From the NCBI GenBank assembly GCA_030435675.1, contig CM059625.1:11036001-11100000 (forward strand): 64,000 bases of DNA. Reading direction: 5' to 3'. This stretch comes from Steinernema hermaphroditum. Taxonomy: Eukaryota > Nematoda > Chromadorea > Rhabditida > Steinernematidae. The translations under genes were made by a program, and so were the position numbers. The notes beneath the pieces were generated by a model. That model had not been told where the DNA came from, did no database searches, and saw only the letters and a list, made by a program, of their open reading frames with translations. Positions within the stretch are counted from its first letter, which is position 1; each line of letters opens with the position of its first letter. Shown in pieces: positions 24,175-35,820 of the stretch.

Positions 24175-26359
24175 CGGATTCTGCGATACAGCGCGCTCGC
24201 CGCGACCAGTGCAAGTAGCAACATCGTCAGCGTGCGAGTCCCGCCCACCTAACGGGGCACCAAATTATTCAGGAATAGCTGGCCCGCGATCCACCTTGAG
24301 CCGGGGGCGCCAGCCGTCCTTTTCGGCTTACGGTGTTTCTGTGAAATCAGCACTGGAAGAAGTGTACGCCTGAGTCGTTGGGCGAACCAACGTGGCCGCA
24401 GGCTGTCGGAAGCATCAGGTGTTGCCTTGTCAGCGCCATCAACACATCCTCTAAGGGGATGCTAAACCGCCCTCGTAACGCAATTTACCCAACACCACAG
24501 TCATATTAAAAATGCGATTTTCTTGAAGAGTAAACAACAAACCTAGCGCAGGTCATCACTCAAGTAATTCAACGCACATTTACGATTCCATTGGAAAATG
24601 TATTGTGCGGTCGTCCGTGTTTTGACTTACTTAGTGAATCAACATCGGAGCATCGAAGGTCGTTTCCCGGAATGATGATTGTGCATTCTGAGAAACCACC
24701 ATGTGATTCAACAGCACTGTCGTCTCGATGAAAGACTGTCATGGATCGAAAACAATTTTGTGTTCTTTATTGAAAGCTTTCGCTAATGCGGCACTGTGAC
24801 ATTGGAGATTATTTAGTACATTCTGTAACGTGTTTGTGGTGCAGTGTGTAATGCCTTTCTGAGTTGATTTCTTTTTCGATATGTATATTGGTACTTTAAT
24901 TCGAACCACAATGCATGGATCTCCAAAAAATTCGTAATCTTAAGACATTCTACATTTCTTCTGGAACTCCGAAGCACTCCAGTGGGTGAGGGGGAGGGCG
25001 CGAAAGGGCCGCGGAGAACTTTGAGGGGGAAGCCGAGCCGGCCCGGGTGCATTTCTTGGTATTCCACTTTGTTGTCTTACGACACCACGAGAAGCTGCTG
25101 TGCGCTGATTGTGCAAGCGTCGTCGTTTCGCCACACAAACGAAGCTGCGTAAGAGCGACGATCGCACAAAAAACAAATCCACCCTCATCTCCGCTCTCTG
25201 CAAGGCACTCAGCCTACACTTACACAAGCCTCGCCCGCAGATGAGATCCGAAGAAACACCGTTAGAAAGCTCGCAGGGAATGAAGATGAAGAGAGAGAAA
25301 CAATTTGAAATACCAGAGGTGAACAGTTCATTTTTTCTGAAACCTTCCCTACCCAAAAGGAGAATAGAACCAATAAGATCACCCTGAAATGTGTCCTTTT
25401 CCATGTATTGGCGAAAGGACGTTCTGTAGCAGATTTGAAGGAATATAATGAAAAGAGCATACGGTATCTCAATTGAAATTCGAATTTAACTTATTTTGGT
25501 ATGTCATGTATACCTGGTATGTCATGTACTAACTACTGCGATTTTTCGTGTCTTTATCTTAGAAAAGGTTAACGAAATAATTGACGCCACGACCTCCTTC
25601 TCCTCCCCGTATTTGTTGTTATCCCGGAACAAGTCATACCCGACAGACCGGATAGCGACAATCGCTAGTTTATGCCTAATGTGTAAAGCAAAAAAACCAA
25701 ATACACGACGGTCGCTACTCCTTTTGCCAAGAATTCCTAAATTCCCAAGGAATTTCAAAAAGACCCAAGTAAATTAGCACCATATTCTGCTAAGTTAAGC
25801 TGCAGGGCTCCACAGGTATGAGCCTAAGTCAAGCTCTGTGATTCTGTGATAACTTATAAATCACTTCTGAAAAACTCCAAAAACTTGGGTGCAACAAAAA
25901 TCGACGATGGTCAGCAGGAGTTCCTGGCATTTGCAGGTTTCACACATCATAATCAAAATCCATTGGTCTTTTGAACGTTGTGGACAGAACAGTGTTATCC
26001 TATTTCAATGCACTTAACAACTGATAAGTAAGCATAATTTGCTCTGCTTTGCTTAGAAAATGAAGGTAGCGGATGCACAAAACAATGAATTCAAGCTACG
26101 TTCTGCGAGGAACGTTTTCTCACCTTTGCCTTTTAGTGCGCGACACCTCTCCTGTCCACGGCAACTCCTTTTCCCGTTTGCGACCTGACACGAGCGTGGA
26201 AATGATAAGTTATCGCCCGTCAGTTGGTCTACGATCACAGTCAGATTGCTATGTTCAGACATCAGGTATATATGGTTTGCTTGTACGCAGGTGAACACTT
26301 CCTTCTATCTTGTTCCCTTGCATTGCGGCGTGGCTTCCCTTACTTTTAGATAGCGAGAG
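24175..26359. other. Actin upstream region and spacer, no supported gene
   Basis: Divergent upstream space of actin (minus) and the oxidase (plus). The part 24240-24490 has a texture suggesting an old dispersed repeat, but I see no second copy here to prove it. The part 24950-25250 is GC-rich and open on both strands without a recognisable domain; it could be an old exon or promoter sequence. Confidence 0.4.
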
Positions 26360-27789
26360 ATGCAATCCGGAGAACGGCACTTCGATGCGATCGTCATCGG
26401 TGCAGGCATTATGGGAAGTTGCACGGCGTACCAACTCTCCAAGGCTGGCGTAAAGACACTTTTGGTTGAGCAGGTTCGTTTGCGAAAACACATGTCTTTG
26501 AGCGAGACGCTGTTACAGTTCCCTCGCGGACACTCTAAGGGGTCGTCACATGGCGCGTCCAGAATCATCAGATATGCTCACACGTCTCCTATCTACTTGC
26601 CCTTGGCCAAAGACGCCTATGAAGAGTGGGACAAATTAGCCGAAGAAAGTGGAAAAACGTTGTACAGGTAGCTCAGCGCACCAAGGTTATGTAACGCTGA
26701 AGGGTAATCGTAGATCGTGTGGAATGCTTTGGCTCTCCGACCGCGCTTCCACTCTTGAACGTGCAAAAATTCTCAAACAATACAACGTTGAGCATGAAGT
26801 GCTGACGGGAAAGCAGATAAGCGAGCGATATCCGCATCTCTCCTACGATGACAACTGGTTCGGCCTCTTGGACAAACGTGGCGGTGTGTCCTATGCGGAT
26901 CGTTGCCTCGAAGCTGCGCAGGTTTAAGCTGTCCACATAACTAGGTGCACTATCTCGCTTCAGGAAAGGTTTATGAAGCGCGGAGGCGTCCTCAAGTTTG
27001 GTGAAGAGGTTCTCAACATCGTGCATGGCGAGCTAGTGCAGGTCGTTACCTCTGGAGGCGTCTACAGCACAAAACGACTTGTTGTGACTGCGGGAGGCTG
27101 GCTGAATCAGCTCCTACCGAACCTTCCCGTTAAGACAGAGGCAATCGTTTTCCGCATAGTGAATCTTTATACAAGCACATAGTTCAGGCCCATCATATTG
27201 GGGTTAATTTCTGGAACGTAAAGGGTAATTATGATTTTTTCAAACCGGAAAACAACTCGCCCACTCTAATCATCAACGATGGAGTCGATGAACTTTTCAT
27301 GATTCCCAATGTAGACTATGATGGAAAAGCAAAGGTTGGCGAATGCACATGCGCTCTTTACCTTTGCGTAGTTTGGAATACACCTCGGAGTGCCCATCCA
27401 CCCCTCCAGACCTTTAAAGACTCCTCCTGAATGGATGCACTCAATTAGTGCAAAACACATAACGGAACACATTCCGGATCTGGACGCCTCTTCTGTACCA
27501 GCAATTCGCGACACCTGTCTCTACACGGTTTGTGAGCCAGTAAAGGACACTTGCGTGACTTTTTTATAAAATTTAGATGACCCATGATAACGACTTTATT
27601 ATCGACAGACACCCTGACTATGACAACGTGTTCATCGGAGGGGGATTCTCGGGTACGGGATTCAAATTCTCCCTAACCGTCGGCAAGATTTTGACCCGCA
27701 TGGTACTCGGACTCAGCAACGATACTTTCGACTTGACACCCTTCAAGGCCACTCGTAAAATTGATCCGAATGTTAAAGCATGCCTCTGA
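26360..27789 (+). CDS. Peroxisomal sarcosine/pipecolate oxidase-like flavoenzyme
   Basis: Seven exons: 26360-26473, 26519-26667, 26714-26921, 26964-about 27146, 27188-27334, 27372-27527 and 27577-27789. They give about 389 residues, against 390 for the human enzyme. The N-terminus has the FAD-binding Rossmann motif 'DAIVIGAGIMGSCTAYQLSK', with Glu at the end of the second strand (LLVEQ). Then comes 'GSSHGASRIIRYAHTSPIY', a family hallmark, and near the C-terminus 'DFIIDRHPDYDNVFIGGGFS' and 'GTGFKFSLTVGKIL'. Monomeric sarcosine oxidase and pipecolate oxidase oxidise N-methyl or cyclic amino acids with release of hydrogen peroxide, usually in peroxisomes. The C-terminus here is Ala-Cys-Leu, not a textbook SKL-type signal. 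The end of exon 4 is uncertain: GT donors at 27147 or 27159, or a GC donor at 27141, all keep frame. An acceptor (cttttag) just before the ATG fits trans-splicing. AATAAA at 27859 follows the stop. Confidence 0.92.
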
Positions 27790-27858
27790 GGAGCGGTCTA
27801 AAAGAAGAGATGCATTAGGGCCGCTGTTATTACGAGATCCACTCATCTTGTTTTCGGA

Positions 27859-27864
27859 AATAAA
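27859..27864 (+). terminator. Polyadenylation signal of the oxidase gene
   Basis: AATAAA lies about 70 bp beyond the stop codon, a normal distance. Confidence 0.7.
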
Positions 27865-28782
27865 TTTTTAATGTACGTCAAATGCTGTGCGTCACATAAG
27901 GTGTGCCCATCGGAAGGTCTGTCTGATTCACGATCAGCGTTAAGGGCGAACAACCGAGCATGAATGCTGAAATGAATCCCCCGCAGACTATGTTGCACAT
28001 AGTGCTAGCAGACATCGATTGATAGTGACCGACGATGTGTTGGTGTTGGCCGCCTTCAAAAGTCTACAGCGGCTTTGACACCAAACATTTAGTGAGTTGC
28101 GAGGCAAGCCTGTAATAATGCAAACCTTCATGCCAGTGAAATGGTAAATCAAATGTGGTGACACCGGAGTCTTAGGGCAGAAGTTAAGAATCAGGCGATC
28201 AAAAGATTTTGACGCCGTAGTACGGAACTTAGACATATACTCTTATGAACGAAAGCTGAGTGCTCCAAGCCGAGTAATGCTCCGCGCATCAAGCTTAATT
28301 TAGGGCATTCTGCCTCGTGAGAGCAACAGTGACAGTATTTTGACAGGTGAACTTTTTTGTGAAACAGCAAACTTCGTTTTGAAGCGCACTAACCGTCGGA
28401 TCGCGTTTTCTGATGCCCCTTAAACAGAACGCTTCATAAACTGCTAGGCACCAACGATGGTAGTGTCCAGGTGTACATCCTCGATCGCTTAACCGCGTCT
28501 CTGCATGTGCCATGCCAGTGTGAAGCTCACTCTCAAGCTCAAGTCATTAATGGCCACATACTTCCTGAGCGTTCTGTTCGCAGGAGGCGCGACACCATCA
28601 TTAGACCGCATCCGGTGCGTATAAATACGGTGTGGGCAAATATTTTTTCCTAGTTACCATTAAAGTATAGGAGTGAGCGATCACGCTATTCTCGAAGCTC
28701 TGTTAAATTTCGTTGTCTGCCGCGAATATCTGCTGTTTAAGGTAACACTGTTATATTAAGAGCCACGCCTGAAGAGTTCTCA
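27865..28782. other. Intergenic, likely promoter of the guanylyl cyclase
   Basis: About 0.9 kb between two plus-strand genes. I see no coding signal. The distance is too large for a typical nematode operon. Confidence 0.5.
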
Positions 28783-31700
28783 ATGAGCGCCGTGCACGTT
28801 GCGGCAGCGGTGCTCGTCGCCCTCGCGACGATCGCCGGGGCTAATGTGATTCAAATCGCTCATTTGCAACCCAACAACCCGAATATCGCCCATGAGCCCA
28901 ACGTCCTGAAGTTGTGCGCTTCTGACCTTAAGGAGAGGAACATTTTGCCAAAAGAGATCGAGCTACAGTAAGCAGCTTTACGCGCAGAGTTTTCGAAACT
29001 TACGATTACAGAGTGCACACTATGGAGTCGTGTAACCGATACAGTGGAGTCGAACATGCCGCGTACCTTCACTACAAGGAGAACGCTAGTGTCTACTTTG
29101 GTCCTGGTTGTAACAATGGTTTGTTTGACAAACAACCTCGTCATATAGGAAAAGACTTCAGAAATGCTTGTGATTGGCCGTCTTGCTTCACGCTGGAACG
29201 TTCCAATTATTGCGCACATGTCTGGTGACGACATTCTATCCGACCGTACCGTCTTTCCCACTCTTGGTTCTGTCGCTCTTACTTCGGCCAGTGAGATGGC
29301 TCGAGCCACAATCGCCTATTTGAAGTTATACAAGTGGAAACAGGTGCACCTTTCCAGGATTAACCAAATTTTTTTCTTTTCCTATAGATAGGTCTGGTTC
29401 GGCCGACGTTGGACTTTGAACGTCTCAGCGTATATTCACTAAAGCATCTTATCAAAGACCAGGACATCACCATCAACATGGAAATGGAGCTCGACCCCTA
29501 CATGTCACCCGATGAAATTATGGGAACCCGAAAGCTTCAAACTTTGGGCAAATATGCTCGCAGTAAGTGAAGGAATACGGTAGACTTATTTTTGAAAACA
29601 AGTGCGGTTCGCCCCTAAAAACAGGAAGCGAGCCGATCATAATACCAAATGCATTACCGTAGGATGTGCGCTAATTGCTATATGCTTTTAGTCATCGTCG
29701 TCGAGCTGGGAATGGATCTGCATTCAGTGAGAAGCTTTATGGTCGCTATAGCGAGACTGCGGATGAACACTAATGACTTTGTTTACATTCTGCCATGGCT
29801 GGCTCATGTAATACTGTATGTCTACGTATACGCAAGAGGGCAAAATTTTAGATCAACGACCACTATCCGTGGGAATCCAATAACATTGACAAGAACGAGG
29901 TACGGTATGCATTCAACGAAGCCATCATTATCACAGCTCATGGTTACGACAAAAAATTCTACGATGAGTTCAGAGACCGGTTCGCACAAGTTACCGGTGT
30001 GATCAGTAGCCATGTAAGTAGACGGAGTTCGCTAGGTATGCTAACATCCAAGTACAGTATGCAACTCTGTCATACATGTCGCTGTATGATGCCATGTTCT
30101 TGTACGGCTTGGCGATCAGAGACGCTTACGATGACACCCGCAACAACACTATATTCCTCAATGGCTCCTTCATCTGGGACAAAATGACCTCTCGGCAATT
30201 CATTGGATCAACTGGGCAGGTGCTCATCAACAACAACGCTGTCCGCGTCCCCAGCTATGCTACCTACTATGTCTCCAACGGAACAATGAAAATCGTCGTG
30301 GAGTTAACAGCTAAACTGGGAGATAAAGTGAAATGCGCGGTGACGCAGTCGGAGTGCTCGGAACACGTACATGTATATTCGAAGTGATCATGTAATAATC
30401 GTACTTGTTAGGTTGCCCACGAGGTGATACCGAACTACTGGAGTTCTTACGATGGAAACCTCCCTGGAGATATGCCTAAGTGCGGTTTCGACGGAAGCCT
30501 TTGCGATTACACAACGATATTCATAATCGTCGGAGTTATTTGCTTCTTTGGTGTTGTGGGTCCCATTGGATACTTTATTTACATCAAACAGTTCGAATAT
30601 TTTGCAAAATGCAATAGTAAATGTTCGTTTCAGGAAGGAAAGACTGCTGTATGACATGACTTGGCGATTGCCTCGAGAGCAAGTTCAGTTGCTGGAACAC
30701 GGTGGAGGAGTAAGTAGAGTAAGTTCCCCTTCTTGTTGTTCACAATAAGTGTTTCAGAAATCGGAAAGCTCTATTAACAAGTCGGTTACCAGCGGATCAG
30801 TGGCCGGAAGTATCGGCAAAGCTAATTCGAAGATCAGCGCCAAACAGGCCATCGCCAATGGAGTCCGTCTAACGGTCAAGCGCTACCAACAAACTCGGAA
30901 CTTGACGTTCCCTAAGCATGACCTTATCAATTTAAAAGAGGTATTAAATATAATGCTCGGAGTTGTGCAGTCTGTGCTTTAGCTGAAACTGATCGAAAAC
31001 GAGAACTTGAACAAGTTCTACGGCATTTGCTTCAATCAACAGAATGAGCTTCTTGTCCTTTGGATCCTCTGCGCTCGAGGAAGTCTCGAGGTAAAATAGC
31101 GGTCTTCCATAGCACGCATTGTGGCTTCTTCAGGATATTTTGTTCAACGATGAACTGAAGTTGGGACGGAACTTCCAAGTCTCATTCGCAAAGGATGTAG
31201 TCAAGGTATAAAATAAGCAAATAGCCACCGCATCTACTTACATATGCAGGGGCTCCACTTTCTCCACACCTCCAACTTGAAGTATCACGGACTCCTTTGC
31301 CTCCAAAACTGTCTTGTCGACTCTAACTGGACCGTCAAACTGACAAACTTTGTGACAGAACAGATCATTTCCGACAAGCTTTTGCACAATGAACTCAAAT
31401 TCTATACAGTGGAAGACGAAGATGACTCTACGGTCGGAGAAGACGAGCATTCAATCTTTGATCGAAGTAACGTGAAACGATGACAAGCTTTGCTCTACAG
31501 TCGTCTTTAGAATACGTCCAACAAGCTCCAGAGATAATCCGCGATCTTATTTCCACAAAGTTCTTGCCGCCTGGCTCGCAAGCCGCCGACGTTTACAGTT
31601 TGGGGATGGTCCTTTATCAAATTTTGTTCCGCGTAGAGCCTTTCTATGAAAGAGAGATGTCCATCCAGAGTACGAAAAAAACGCAATGTTAAATCAAAGT

Positions 31701-32939
31701 CTTTTTGCAGAGATTATGCAGATGATTGCGATGGCCAATGAGGACGACTCCCTCATTCGACCGACCTTCCCGAGTCAGCATGGTGGTGAGGAGACCTACA
31801 ATCTTCAGCTGTTGTCTTGCATCGAAGCGTGTTGGTTGGAGTTACCAGAAATGCGCCCTAACATCAAGAAGATCAAGACCCTTGTTAACGCAAATCTGAA
31901 GACAACGTAAGTATGTGCTTTAAAAGTAGCTCTACATGTTAGTTTTTAGTGGAAAGGGTTCTCTTGTTGATCAGATGATGAAGATGATGGAAGACGTGAG
32001 TTAATCGTTCTGGTTATCAGTCCTTTCTTCTTTAGTATACAACAAACTTGGAAGCTCTTGTGAAAGAACGAACCTCCATGCTGGAGGAGGCACAACAGCA
32101 GGCAGATCGGCTACTCAATAACATGCTACCGAAGTAGGCACATTTTGAGTGACTGAAACGCAGATCTTAAACATGTAGATCAATTGCGGAGGATTTGAAA
32201 GTTGGAAAGCCAGTTGTTCCTCAATTATACCCATGCGCAACTGTCCTCTTCTCTGACATCCGTGGATTCACCAAAATCAGTTCTACGTCAACGCCTCTCC
32301 AAATCGTTACCTTCTTGAACGACATGTTCTCAGGATTTGACGCAATTATTGCAAAGCACGATGCATACAAGGTGGAAACCATTGGAGACGCTTATATGAT
32401 CGTATCTGGTGTGCCCAACGAAAACGGAAACTATCACGTTCAGCATATTGCTGACATCGCTCTCAAAATGCGCACGGTAATGATACGTCGGTTAGTTACA
32501 TGACATGACATCCGCTGCTTGCAGTTCGTTTCGAACTTCAAACTCGCCCACAGACCTGAAGAACAGATGATGGTTCGCATCGGTTTCCACAGTGGATCGG
32601 TCGCAGCAGGAGTGGTCGGCATCGCAGCTCCGCGATACTGTCTCTTTGGAGACACAGTCAACATGGCGTCACGAATGGAAAGCACCGGTGTGGCCAACAA
32701 GATTCAGGCGCGTTGCCTTGGTCCTAATCAATTGTACATGCGCCTTTTCAGATTAGCGAAGCCGCTTACAATCTTCTGCATTGTTTCTTCCCTCAGTTCC
32801 TTTTGGCAGAACGTGGAAAGATGGAGATTAAGGCAATTTAGTCGTTTATCGTAACATGGACCATGTTTTTCAATTCTAGGGAAAAGGCGAATGCATGACC
32901 TACTATTTGGAAGGCAAGGAGAGCAGTCGAAAGAAATAA
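28783..32939 (+). CDS. Receptor-type guanylyl cyclase
   Basis: Twenty-one exons join in frame from 28783 to the stop at 32937-32939, giving 3,192 nt, 1,063 residues. The order is: signal peptide (1-20); ligand-binding ANF-receptor-type ectodomain with 'VYFGPGCNN' and '[20 protein letters not shown]'; one membrane helix at about 447-470; juxtamembrane 'RLLYDMTW'; kinase-homology domain; short dimerisation coiled coil; cyclase domain. The kinase-like part reads '[20 protein letters not shown]', so it lacks the HRD aspartate and DFG and is a pseudokinase. The cyclase has both metal aspartates (about D883 in FSDIRGFT and D927 in ETIGDAYM) and the GTP-selecting pair Glu923 and Cys995, so it should make cGMP. 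Introns are 40-48 bp except one of 129 bp. Introns 19 (32708-32751) and 20 (32833-32879) begin with GC rather than GT. Nematodes have many such receptors, mostly in sensory neurons; the ligand and the C. elegans counterpart are not determinable here. Confidence 0.96.
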
Positions 32940-33082
32940 ATCGTCGCTATCTATCATCATATATCGAATATATCTACATGTATTTTCTCTATATCGTGTC
33001 GTGTTTTAGACTTTTGTTCTTTTCTCTTTATTCGTATTGCGCGCTCTAAGCTTTCGCTATGTAGTGACTTTCTTGTAGCTGC

Positions 33083-33088
33083 AATAAA
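33083..33088 (+). terminator. Polyadenylation signal of the guanylyl cyclase
   Basis: AATAAA lies about 145 bp past the stop and is the first clear signal downstream. Confidence 0.6.
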
Positions 33089-34307
33089 ATTTTACCTTGT
33101 CTCTCTTCGTCGTCCACAGCTAGACAAAGAAACGGGAGATTTGTTAGGCAAGTTCTTCTACATAAACAAGCAGTCCCGTGTCCCATTGATTGTTAGTGGA
33201 CTGAGATTCTTATGTTTGCGTTCATTTCTTAGTAGCTGTTGTTAACAAGACGTCCGAGTGTTCGCATTTCTGATGAATTGAACATTTTCAGTAGTCGAGA
33301 AGAGCGGAGGGTAACTTTATCATGTGCCTATACATACCTTTGTAATGACTGTTTTGGTGACGCCATTGTTGCTCTTAAGAAGTTGCTCGATTCGATCACT
33401 TAATCACTGGGCTGTCATTGGGGAATCGTTTGTAAAGTAAGCATTTTCGCTAGAATGCGCTGAGACATCCCCATATGAAATATTCAAGGGGTAGCGCCCA
33501 CACTGGTCAATTGTTAAAAATCAACAAGTCCCCATTCGTTCGAAGATTAATCGATTTCCTTCTCTCACGCTAAGTCTGATGGCGTAAGAATAAAGTAATG
33601 TTCGTGTTCAGAATCGATTAAAGATGTACGATAGCTACAGTAGGCTGTATTTGACCATTCAGCTGTTTTATGGTCTTTTAAAGACTTAAGATCATTCTTA
33701 TTCATGCGAATAGCCATTAATCATGACAGTCTTCAAAATTCCCGCATATAAATGGAATTATCCTCCTTAATGTATGTGGCTAGGGAGCTGCAATAACGAC
33801 TAAAAAGTCCCTGCTGCAGGAAAAGAAAATAAAGTTAGTGACTTGGTGGCATCCACTAATGTAATGCAGGAGTGTCGGACAATTTATCAGTCAGCACCGT
33901 TGTTGATTACACACGGTGGAAAATGCCTAGAGTCAACACACTACTTTCCATTCGGAGTCTTTTACGGCAGCCGATTAGGGATTGCAAAAGCAGGATGTTC
34001 CATGAAGGACTGAAGAGAGCTGAATTATTTTTGTTGTGTGCATGTTCCTCGCTAGCGCCGTTGCCATCGCTCTCACTCTCGCTGGTCCGCCGTCCACGCG
34101 AAGCGAAAGTATTTCCGCCATTTGGCACTCAGTTGCCGTACGCGATTCTCCGTGGCGCTCGTTTTTGAGCAGCAAGGCCAAAAGGACGAGGCACTTTAGC
34201 TTAATTGATTTCAGCGACTCTTTGCAGCACAACGCCTTCGTCTTGGCGTTTGGCATTCCTGTCGTGTCGCTAACCTTCTAATTTTTTGTTTCTACTGCTT
34301 GCAGAAA
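33089..34307. other. Intergenic, no gene seen
   Basis: Contains only short frames, including one at 34036-34281 that overlaps the region just before the GST start and shows no domain. It likely holds the GST promoter. An acceptor 'ctgcttgcag' ends 3 bp before the GST ATG. Confidence 0.5.
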
Positions 34308-35253
34308 ATGCCAATCATTCCTCAGTATAAGTTGACCTATTTCAACGCCATGGGCCGCGCCGAGCCCATTCGCATGCTTTTTGCCTATGCCGGCGTCAAC
34401 TATAAGGACGAGCGCATAGAGAAGGAGCAGTGGCCGGCGATGAAATCAAGTATGTGGCTGTTTAGTATTGAATGCAGCATTAAAGAGGAACGTCTGGTGT
34501 TCAAGGTTTTGGAATCTGAAAAAGCACAACAAAAAGGACAAGCACCGACATTAATCTTTCTTGCTAAGCGGATTCAAAATCCGACCCGAATTTGCTTATA
34601 TCCGCTGCATCCGAACTAAGCATCATTTGGCTACTTTAGAGTTTCCTTTTGGACAGCTTCCAGTGCTGGAGATGGACGGAAAAGTTTTGGCTCAGTCTCA
34701 CGCAATTGAGAAGTTTCTGGCCCGCATCTTTGGTAAACAGATGCGCAGACAAGCGTATATTTAGGGAATTGTTCAGGAATGGCTGGAAGCGACGACTGGG
34801 AGAGCGCGAAAATTGATGAACTTGTATTTGGAGTGGAAGATCTCGTACAGAAAACATCGGCCTGGTTCAAAGAGGAAGACGAAAAGAAAAAAGTAATATC
34901 ATGATCAGCGACCAGTTGATTACGGTACATTTTAGATTGAAATCTTTCGCACTCTCGTAGAAACAGATATCAACCCGTTTCTCACTCGTTACCAGAATAT
35001 TCTCACAGAAAACGGAACGGGCCATTTCATTGGCAAAGACGTAAAAATAAAAATTTTTTCGCCCCCAATAAGTAATGAATTTTAGATGACTCTGGCTGAC
35101 ATTTCCATCTTTTGCCTCCTGCACTACTTTGGCACCAAGCTGCTTCCGGGTCACCTAGAGAAATACCCGGAACTAAAAGCGTTTGTCGCCTCGATTGCGT
35201 CGAATCCAAAAATCAAAGAATGGATTGAGAAGCGGCCGAAAACGGACGTATGA
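34308..35253 (+). CDS. Glutathione S-transferase, sigma-like nematode type
   Basis: Five exons (34308-34449, 34640-34732, 34777-34892, 34936-35040, 35086-35253) give 624 nt, 207 residues, a usual GST length. The N-terminal thioredoxin-like domain starts '[20 protein letters not shown]', with the catalytic tyrosine in the LTYF motif. It continues to '[20 protein letters not shown]', where Gln-Ser binds the gamma-glutamyl part of glutathione. The C-terminal helical domain includes '[19 protein letters not shown]', the conserved N-capping region. Such enzymes conjugate glutathione to electrophiles or act as prostaglandin-D-synthase-like isomerases, in the cytosol. The first intron is 190 bp, the other four 44-45 bp. 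The acceptor just before the ATG suggests spliced-leader addition at that site. Confidence 0.95.
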
Positions 35254-35820
35254 TGACAATTCCAAGCGCAAGCAAGCTGTGCACCTTTCTTCACTCACCC
35301 ATACAGTGATGAGACTTTCTTCGTAGTAGTATTACACAATGTCACCAATATCAGCATTATTTATCGGTTAAAACACGTATAAATGGAAAATTAAAACGTT
35401 ACGCACATTGAAAAGAGATCAGTTGGAGATCGCACATAAACTGGTTTTAAAACGTGCCACTTCACAAGCTGCTTTCGTGGTCGCTCGAGAAGATCAACTC
35501 TCCGTTCAGAGGTTTCATTTGTTCGCCTTCGATTCCCATTAGAGTTCGAAGAACAACAGTGTGCTCTTGTTGTAGTTGCAGATTTGAGGAGTCCGTGGAA
35601 ATCGGTCTGAAAGGAGAAAATGATGTCAACTTTCGGAAATAAATTCGATGTGAAGCCAGCGTGTTAATCATTATAATGCAACCGGTCGTTTGCTGCTTTA
35701 ATATCGTTTTGGTGGAACGTATAGATTCCAAATCCGAACCTTATGGCGGAGTTAGCATCAACCGCGAGAGTACGAGGAGTCCGGGGGGCAGATCCCTTGC
35801 GGACGGATCGTCGGAAGGTG
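35254..35820. other. Tail-to-tail spacer between GST and GPCR
   Basis: Convergent 3' regions. A minus-strand frame (35664-35873) continues open past the GPCR stop in another frame; see the finding on its C-tail. Confidence 0.5.

Noticed and set aside
24940..25404. 154-codon minus-strand frame upstream of actin
   Set aside because: GC-rich, with other long frames on both strands and no domain; probably compositional.
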